From assembly GCA_963696325.1 (NCBI GenBank), contig CAVOJV010000033.1:1-10652 (forward strand): a stretch of DNA of 10,652 nt, in the 5' to 3' direction. This stretch comes from CAVOJV01 sp963696325. Its GTDB lineage: Bacteria > Pseudomonadota > Gammaproteobacteria > Competibacterales > Competibacteraceae. Below the pieces are notes generated by a model, which was given only the letters and a program-made list of their open reading frames with translations, had not been told where the DNA came from and did not search any database. The translations under genes and the position numbers were made by a program. Shown here one piece after another: positions 6,891-10,652 of this stretch; positions within the stretch are counted from its first letter, which is position 1; every line of letters starts with the position of its first letter.

Positions 6891-8167
6891 TCCCCCCAGC
6901 TCTCGAAGCACAGGTAACTGGTCAAGGTGCGAATGTCACCGAACAAGCGTTGTCGTGAAGGCAGTTTCCGGCGGAGCAGTCGGTAGTGGTCATCCATCCA
7001 CTCCAGCACCGTATGGACCAGAAAGGCCAGGATGATGAGGTTGGCCAACACTGACGATAGATGTTGCTGGCCGTGGCCGTAGTTGTGTTCGAAGTGGTAG
7101 CCCTTGGTTTTCAAGGTGTTGTTGTTTTCGTTTTCGATTTTCCACCGGCTGCGTCCGGCCGCGACGACCTCCGGCACCTGGCGGTCATCGAGCGCCAAGG
7201 ACGTTGCAAAGCTGTTGTGATACAGCACGCTACCTTTTTCATCGGTGGTGGTGAGCTCGCACCAATTGACCAACAGGGCGTCATCCCCATCGCGCAGGGG
7301 AATCGCTTCCGCGTAGCGATAGGTGTCGATCTCGCGCCGTTGGCCGGTCCACCGCCGGCGGACCACGGTTTTGATGGCGCCGCCCCGGTCCAGAAACGCC
7401 AACCACTCCGCCACGATGGCATGGGAATCGGGTTTGCAAACCAGGATGAAGTCAAATCCCCGGTTCAACGCGTCGCGGCAGAACGGTTCGTGACAGTACA
7501 GATCGTCGCCCAGAATGGTGATCTTCAACGGGCTATAGTCGTCGCCCCATGCGGCCAGCCAGCGCTTGGCGGCGTTGAGTTCGCAGTCTTGCTTCTCCAC
7601 GCCGTCCTGGGGGCGGACGAATTCCGGGGCCAGCGGGATGACTTGGTCCAAACCGGGCTTCACCAGCACCGGGGTCAAGGCGATATGGCTATACGTCACC
7701 TGGCCATTGGCATGGTGCCGGGTCGAACAATTCGGGCAATGGATCGCGGGCGAGGAAAAATACTCCACGCCATCGAAGGCCAGCAGCAGGGTCTGGTTCA
7801 CCGCGCGGTAGCTCTCGATCACGCCGGCCTGGTTTAACGCGTCGAACAGAAAGGAAAACAACGGCTTGACTCGTCCCGGCTCGGTGGCATCGAGCAGATG
7901 GCGGATTTGATTATCCGACGGGATGTGATGGACCCCAAAGAGGGTTTGGGCGTTGTTTTTCCCTTGGGTTTGCTCCAGGCTGCGCTGGTATTCCAAAAAG
8001 GAGGGGCTTTGCATGAAAAACACCGAGAAAGCGCTCAACCCGGCGTCCACCAGCGTGTAGCGCGTGTTCTTCCCTTGGCGCGGATCGGTAAACTGCGCGA
8101 AGGTGCTGCGGATCTGTTGCGTGATGTCGTCCAACGTCAAGACAAAGGGGCCAAACGGTACGCTCAT
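6818..8167 (-). CDS. DDE transposase, IS4-related
   Basis: 449 residues from the ATG at 8167 (MSVPFGPFVLTLDD); the codon before it is TTG, so a one-codon longer form is possible. The N-terminal region has FTDPRQGKNTRYTLVDAGLS, typical of transposases that open with 'DPR..KN..Y'. The catalytic acidic residues are probably Asp in LAFDGVEYF (about 132), Asp in ILGDDLYC (about 221) and Glu in RWKIENENN (about 345), the last matching the Y-R-E-K-like region of DDE_Tnp_1 enzymes. A CPNC...HH cluster near 144-152 may bind zinc. The last 23 residues run over a duplicated segment and the stop lies inside the second repeat copy (6790-6822). The gene is complete and free of frameshifts, unlike most of its neighbours. 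Confidence 0.88.
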   Translation of the reverse strand: MSVPFGPFVLTLDDITQQIRSTFAQFTDPRQGKNTRYTLVDAGLSAFSVFFMQSPSFLEYQRSLEQTQGKNNAQTLFGVHHIPSDNQIRHLLDATEPGRVKPLFSFLFDALNQAGVIESYRAVNQTLLLAFDGVEYFSSPAIHCPNCSTRHHANGQVTYSHIALTPVLVKPGLDQVIPLAPEFVRPQDGVEKQDCELNAAKRWLAAWGDDYSPLKITILGDDLYCHEPFCRDALNRGFDFILVCKPDSHAIVAEWLAFLDRGGAIKTVVRRRWTGQRREIDTYRYAEAIPLRDGDDALLVNWCELTTTDEKGSVLYHNSFATSLALDDRQVPEVVAAGRSRWKIENENNNTLKTKGYHFEHNYGHGQQHLSSVLANLIILAFLVHTVLEWMDDHYRLLRRKLPSRQRLFGDIRTLTSYLCFESWGDLMTFMLQSFEPKPQRPSANASRP

Positions 8168-8241
8168 CAAGGTACTTCCGGTTAAGGTGGTGTGGCTACT
8201 CTAGCGAGCCATCGCCAAAATGAGAATTGCTGAACCTTGAA

Positions 8242-8383
8242 TGGCGTCGTTGGAACTCAGGGCGCCTCGTATTAAAATCTTGTGGTTCATGCTCGGTTCG
8301 TTTCGTACAACGCAATGCGTCCTTCCTTGCGCGCGGCGTCAATCCCCGCTTTAGGACCTGTCAAAAAATCACTTGTACAAGTT
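8242..8383. other. Spacer between the IS and the ISAzo13 remnant
   Basis: No complete gene. On the minus strand a short frame (8345-8286) reads GIDAARKEGRIALYETNRA and then stops; it could be the end of an unknown protein. A perfect 12-bp palindrome ACTTGTACAAGT sits at 8371-8382, just past the stop of the ISAzo13 fragment, and may belong to that element's end. Confidence 0.35.
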
Positions 8384-8613
8384 TCAAGTCATCGGAAGGA
8401 TGATGTAGTTCCATTCACCGTGAAAGTCAGCCCGCTGGAGTCGGATCTTTTCGAGTTCTTCATCGGTGACCTGAATGCCTTTTGGGTAGACGTTGGTATC
8501 GAGTTCAGCTTCAATTTTCAGCTCTGTCCGGGTAGTGGTGCCCGCGATCAAATTGACGATCACTGCATCGCTGAACAAGGGGTTACCCCGCCAATTCATG
8601 CTGATACTCGATG
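8384..8613 (-). pseudogene. ISAzo13-family transposase, C-terminal fragment
   Basis: The frame reads ISMNWRGNPLFSDAVIVNLI, then TTTRTELKIEAELD, YPKGIQVTDEELEKI and FHGEWNYIILP before the stop at 8384. The order 'MNW.G.PL.S..VI.NLI..TTT...L......YP.GI.V.DEE......FHG.WNY' is the C-terminus of ISAzo13-family transposases as I know it. About 75 residues remain of an enzyme that is usually more than 400; the N-terminal part, which would lie at higher coordinates, is missing beyond roughly 8613. No catalytic residues can be judged in the remnant. Confidence 0.75.
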
Positions 8614-8629
8614 CTCAAGTTTTTTGAGC
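8613..8629. terminator. Stem-loop with a T-run, possible terminator
   Basis: GCTCAA-GTTTT-TTGAGC: a 6-bp perfect stem at the boundary where the ISAzo13 match ends. The T-run is inside the structure rather than after it, so terminator function is doubtful. Confidence 0.25.
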
Positions 8630-8789
8630 CTGACATAATGTGTGGGAGGGGTAGCGGGTCGAACCCGCCAGACTTGGGCGCCCGCCTGGGCTGGAGCCGT
8701 CACCGTCCGACGAGGCTGGCCCGCTACGGACGGATAGTCTACGGTAGGCTCTAGAAAGATCGCCAGCGGGAGGTGTCGAGGTATCTGCC
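8630..8789. other. GC-rich stretch without a recognised gene
   Basis: No supported gene on either strand. It contains a GCGGG-TCGAA-CCCGC stem-loop near 8653-8667 that resembles a tRNA T-arm at first glance, and GAGG a few bases before the ATG at 8790, which can serve the next ORF. Confidence 0.35.
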
Positions 8790-8999
8790 ATGTTGATCCA
8801 CCAGCCATTACCGTTTGTCCGTGAGTTTGTGGAGGCGCTGGACGAGGCGCTGAAGCGTTTCCTGGTCGACGACGGTGCTGGCCGCGATCAGCGCTTCTGG
8901 GGCCTCGCACAAGCCTTGTCCGCACTGTATCCACCATCGAGCAGCGAGAAGCGCTGGGTGGATGGCGTGCTGGCGCGGAAGAAAGGCCTGGGGCTGTGA
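8790..8999 (+). CDS. Short ORF, probably a fusion; tail may come from a DUF1156-like methylase
   Basis: 69 codons starting with an ATG at 8790 about eight bases after GAGG. Codon use and the charged, helical composition look genuine. Residues 1-24 (MLIHQPLPFVREFVEALDEA) recall the start of a transposase group. Residues 25-69 (RFWGLAQALSALYP, then EKRWVDGVLARKKGLGL) recall the C-terminus of large proteins such as DUF1156-type adenine methylases. If both are right, a transposon end has joined the tail of a methylase gene. Both matches are from memory and weak. The opposite strand is also open here (8808-9035) and its product ends ETLQRLVQRLHKLTDKR, so strand choice is not certain. Confidence 0.4.
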   Translation: MLIHQPLPFVREFVEALDEALKRFLVDDGAGRDQRFWGLAQALSALYPPSSSEKRWVDGVLARKKGLGL

Positions 9000-9167
9000 C
9001 AAGAAAGCCGTTTCTGATGTGCTGGTTATGTGCATGCGGCGTCCATTGCGGGCCTCTATCGCGAGACGGGCACCGAATGGAGCATAAGGGATCGAAGACT
9101 TATCTTGGATTAAAGTGGCGGGGTTTTAGGTACCGGTTAGGTGCAACGAGCAGGACTGGAGGCAACC

Positions 9168-9423
9168 GTGACGACTGTGACCATTGAATTACCGGAAACT
9201 GTTTTTTCCGCTTTGCGTTTTGGCGCCAAACGAGTTTGTAAAACAAATGCGCATTGCGGCGGCGGTGCAGTGGTACGCCCAGGAGCAGGTCTCGCAAGGG
9301 AAGGCCGCGGAGATCGCCGGCCTGAGCCGCGCTGAGTTTCTGGACGAGCTATTTCGCCGCAAAGTGCCGGCCATTCAGGTGACGTTGGAAGCGCTGAAAA
9401 AGGAAATCGACGGTGACTGGTGA
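9168..9423 (+). pseudogene. UPF0175-family antitoxin, one extra base
   Basis: Small antitoxin-type protein paired with the following PIN-domain gene. The GTG at 9168 follows GGAGG (9158-9162) with a 5-base spacer. The first frame gives VTTVTIELPETVFSALR. After the T4 run at 9218-9221 the next frame continues APNEFVKQMRIAAAVQWY, QEQVSQGKAAEIAGLSRAEF and FLDELFRRKVP, ending at 9423. Removing one T yields SALRLAPNEFVKQMR and an 84-residue protein of normal family length with its ELPE start and helix-turn-helix-like KAAEIAGLSRAEFLDEL. The end overlaps the next gene by 11 nt. A shorter protein could begin at the TTG at 9184, but it would lack the conserved N-terminus. Confidence 0.78.
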
Positions 9424-9899
9424 GCGCTGGGTCATTAACGCCTCGCCACTGATTCTTCTTGGCAAGTTGCATCGGCTGGACTTGCTGGAGGCCTTGACGG
9501 CGGGGGTCGTGGTACCTGCAAGCGTACTCGCCGAGGTTGCTGCCGGCCAAGGCAAGGATGCAACCACCGAGGCAACCCTGGCTTGGGCGGATACGCGCAG
9601 GGTGCTGGATGTGTCGGTGCCGGTGACCGTTGCCAACTGGGATCTTGGGCCAGGAGAATCGCAAGTCATCGCCCACGCGCTGGCCGATGCCCTGGTCCCG
9701 GTTCTCGACGATGGCGAAGCCAGGGCGTGCGCACTAAGCCACTCCCTGCCGATGATCGGCACTCTGGGAATCGTGTTGCGCGCCAGGAAACAAGGATTGG
9801 TTCCCCGCGGCACGCCCTCTGGTCGAGCAAATCCTCGCTGCGGGATCGTTCCTGGACGAGCAATTGGTCGAGCAGGCGCTGGCACAGGTGGGCGAATGA
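9413..9899 (+). pseudogene. DUF3368 PIN-domain toxin, one extra base near the 3' end
   Basis: Likely ribonuclease toxin of the PIN fold, partner of the UPF0175 protein. GTG at 9413 overlaps the antitoxin end. VINASPLILLGKLHRLDLL is the family start, with Asn9 where many PIN domains have Asp. Other acidic positions are present: Glu41 in VLAEV, Glu82 in GPGESQVI and Asp99-Asp100 in LDDGEAR. MIGTLGIVLRARKQGLVP is the DUF3368 signature region. At residue 131 the C4 run at 9803-9806 shifts the frame. With one C removed, the end reads PAARPLVEQILAAG, then EQLVEQALAQVGE, stop at 9897-9899, giving 161 residues. Without that, the frame runs on to 9958 with unrelated residues. The core fold is complete, so residual activity is possible. 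Confidence 0.8.
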
Positions 9900-9958
9900 C
9901 CATGAAACTGAAACCTTGGTATGACGTGGCGAAACCGCGGGAAGACCAGCCCTTTTAA
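9896..9958 (+). pseudogene. DUF499-type ATPase, N-terminal stub
   Basis: ATG at 9896 overlaps the repaired stop of the toxin gene as ATGA, so it was the next gene of one operon. It encodes MTMKLKPWYDVAKPRED, which I recall as the opening of large DUF499 ATP-binding proteins (L.PWY.VV.PREDL). After Asp17 the sequence changes to QPF-stop. The change coincides with what appears to be the outer end of the IS remnant to the right. A full DUF499 protein is around 1,000 residues, and nothing else of it is seen in the window. DUF499 genes are often found with DUF1156 methylases in presumed phage-defence loci. The match is short. Confidence 0.5.
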
Positions 9959-9964
9959 GGTGAG

Positions 9965-10140
9965 CTAGGCAGCCTTCGCGGCCGCCACCTTCACAGCGGC
10001 TGCTTTGAGAAGCTTAGCCGTCGACACATGAGGGTGACCTTTGAATTGATTTCTCTCCATCCGTGGTTTTTTCGGCCTGCTCGGGATTTTTCTTGTACTT
10101 TTTCAAGTCGACATAGGAGGCGATGTAGAGAAGGATAATC
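9965..10140 (-). pseudogene. IS4-like transposase, C-terminal remnant
   Basis: The frame reads YIASYVDLKKYKKNP, then, after removal of one base at 10082, SRPKKPRMERNQFKGHPHVS, followed by TAKLLKAAAVKVAAAKAA and a TAG at 9967-9965. The motif 'RGPKKP...KxxPHVST..LL' is a C-terminal signature I know from IS4-family transposases. The catalytic part is missing. The bases just past the stop, ending near 9947, would be the IS end that cuts the DUF499 gene. Upstream (10141-10200) the frame stays open but is not recognisable. Confidence 0.55.
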
Positions 10141-10189
10141 GCCAATTCCGCCGAGCTGACTTGAGTAACAATCGTCCACTCGCTTGCGA

Positions 10190-10232
10190 ATTCCACGCTC
10201 ATTCGGCCACTGATTCCACGGCCATTCGGCCA
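10190..10232. repeat. Two 20-bp imperfect direct repeats
   Basis: 10190-10209 and 10213-10232 both read ATTCCACG, two variable bases, then CATTCGGCCA. The period is 23 bp. They lie exactly between the two broken transposase genes and may mark the junction of the elements. Confidence 0.7.
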
Positions 10233-10245
10233 GCCCCTGGGCGGG

Positions 10246-10589
10246 GGCACGGCGTGGAGGTGATCACGATTCGCGCGTCCCGTTCCAGCGGACAGAAGGT
10301 CGACCCGCCCCCCGAAGCGCTGGTAGACGTGGTGCTCCACCTCGACTTCCCCCTACGGGGTTTGGTAGCACTTCGGTTGCTGGCCCTTGGTGCGCCAGAT
10401 CTCGGGGCCGATCCGGATCGGCCCGCCGTCGGTGTCGGGATGGCGCAGCGCCTCCCGACTCGCCAGGCAGCCCGCCGCGTTCAGGGCCTCCTGGATCGCC
10501 GCCTCGGTCTCCAACATCGAGCGACTCAACGGGACCGTCGGTTCGATTTTGACCTGGGAACCCTGGACTTCCACCACGCGTGCCAACAT
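10246..10589 (-). pseudogene. ISKra4-family transposase, N-terminal fragment, nonsense and frameshift
   Basis: The ATG at 10589 follows AGGAGG (nine bases upstream) and starts MLARVVEVQGSQVKIEPTVP; the frame is open further upstream to at least 10640. LSRSMLETEAAIQEALNAAG, then GPIRIGPEIWRTKGQQPK and CYQTP are typical of ISKra4-family transposases as I know them. A TAG (10355-10353) replaces the usual Tyr codon in YQTP-Y-GEVEVE. Reading on, GEVEVEHHVYQRFGG is followed by a shift at the C6 run (10308-10313); with one base removed it continues GSTFCPLERDARIVITSTP. The match ends near 10246. The catalytic domain is absent, so the gene is dead. Confidence 0.72.
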
Positions 10590-10652
10590 CGCCTCTCGCC
10601 TCCTCCCGGGTTGATCTGGCTGTTCCCAAACCAGTATCACGTCTGGAAGGGG

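Larger units (their letters stand above)
6739..8232 (-). mobile_element. Complete 1,494-bp insertion sequence with DDE transposase
   Basis: Perfect 22-bp terminal inverted repeats at 6739-6760 (CAGCAATTCTCATTTTGG...) and 8211-8232, flanked by a perfect 9-bp direct repeat AACCTTGAA at 6730-6738 and 8233-8241. The element carries one transposase gene that nearly fills it. Intact ends, duplication and gene point to a recent insertion. The 9-bp duplication and the D-D-E layout suggest an IS4-related family; I do not recognise the exact IS. Confidence 0.93.

Noticed and set aside
7061..7837. Long open frame of 258 codons on the plus strand
   Set aside because: It lies fully inside the transposase gene on the opposite strand, has the low-complexity Val/Gln/Gly composition of an antisense shadow, and no ribosome site or family match.
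8640..8670. tRNA-like T-arm (GCGGGTCGAACCCGC)
   Set aside because: The loop lacks the TTC-purine-A pattern, and no acceptor, D or anticodon arm can be folded around it on either strand.
8596..8937. Minus-strand ORF of 113 codons rich in Arg, Pro and Thr
   Set aside because: It has no ribosome site or recognisable motif, and spans the ISAzo13 junction and the better-supported plus-strand ORF.
9000..9167. Possible gene between the 8790 ORF and the antitoxin
   Set aside because: The plus frames are short and Cys/Arg-rich with no family resemblance. I treat it as a leader or intergenic stretch.
10264..10629. Minus-strand ORF of 121 codons
   Set aside because: It is the alternate frame of the ISKra4 transposase fragment, Gly/Arg-rich with no motif.

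Overview
The window is about 10.6 kb of GC-rich bacterial DNA, most likely from a proteobacterium. That guess rests on the company of IS66, ISAzo13, ISKra4, RIT and DUF5372-linked serine recombinase elements; I cannot name a genus. Nearly everything is mobile DNA, much of it nested and decaying, and no housekeeping gene is visible.

Layout. (1) 1-~2190, minus strand: a serine-recombinase element (DUF5372-like gene, a 48-codon gene, a large serine recombinase with at least two frameshifts that runs off the left edge). It sits inside the tnpB gene of an IS66-family element. (2) 2342-5753: an intact recombinase-in-trio (RIT) element. Three overlapping tyrosine recombinase genes, all with complete catalytic residues, lie between perfect 35-bp inverted repeats, with a strong hairpin at one end only. 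It is inserted in the same IS66 tnpB, between codons 20 and 21. Deleting 2347-5753 restores the tnpB reading frame exactly. (3) 5754-6323: the start of the IS66 element (tnpB codons 1-20, a frameshifted tnpA and a putative terminus at 6323), inserted in the tail of another transposase gene (6324-6551). (4) 6739-8232: a complete insertion sequence with 22-bp perfect inverted repeats, a 9-bp target duplication and an intact DDE transposase. (5) 8384-8613: the tail of an ISAzo13-family transposase.

(6) 8790-9958, plus strand: what looks like the wreck of a chromosomal or genomic-island operon. It holds an ORF with a possible methyltransferase-like tail, a UPF0175 antitoxin, a DUF3368 PIN toxin and the first codons of a DUF499-type ATPase, cut off by the end of another IS. 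Both toxin-antitoxin genes carry one extra base. (7) 9965-10652, minus strand: the tail of an IS4-like transposase and the start of a broken ISKra4-family transposase.

Read together, this is an insertion hot spot or 'transposon graveyard' laid over a possible defence island. The youngest, still intact layers are the RIT element and the 1.5-kb IS; older layers are broken, almost always by a gain of one base in a short homopolymer.
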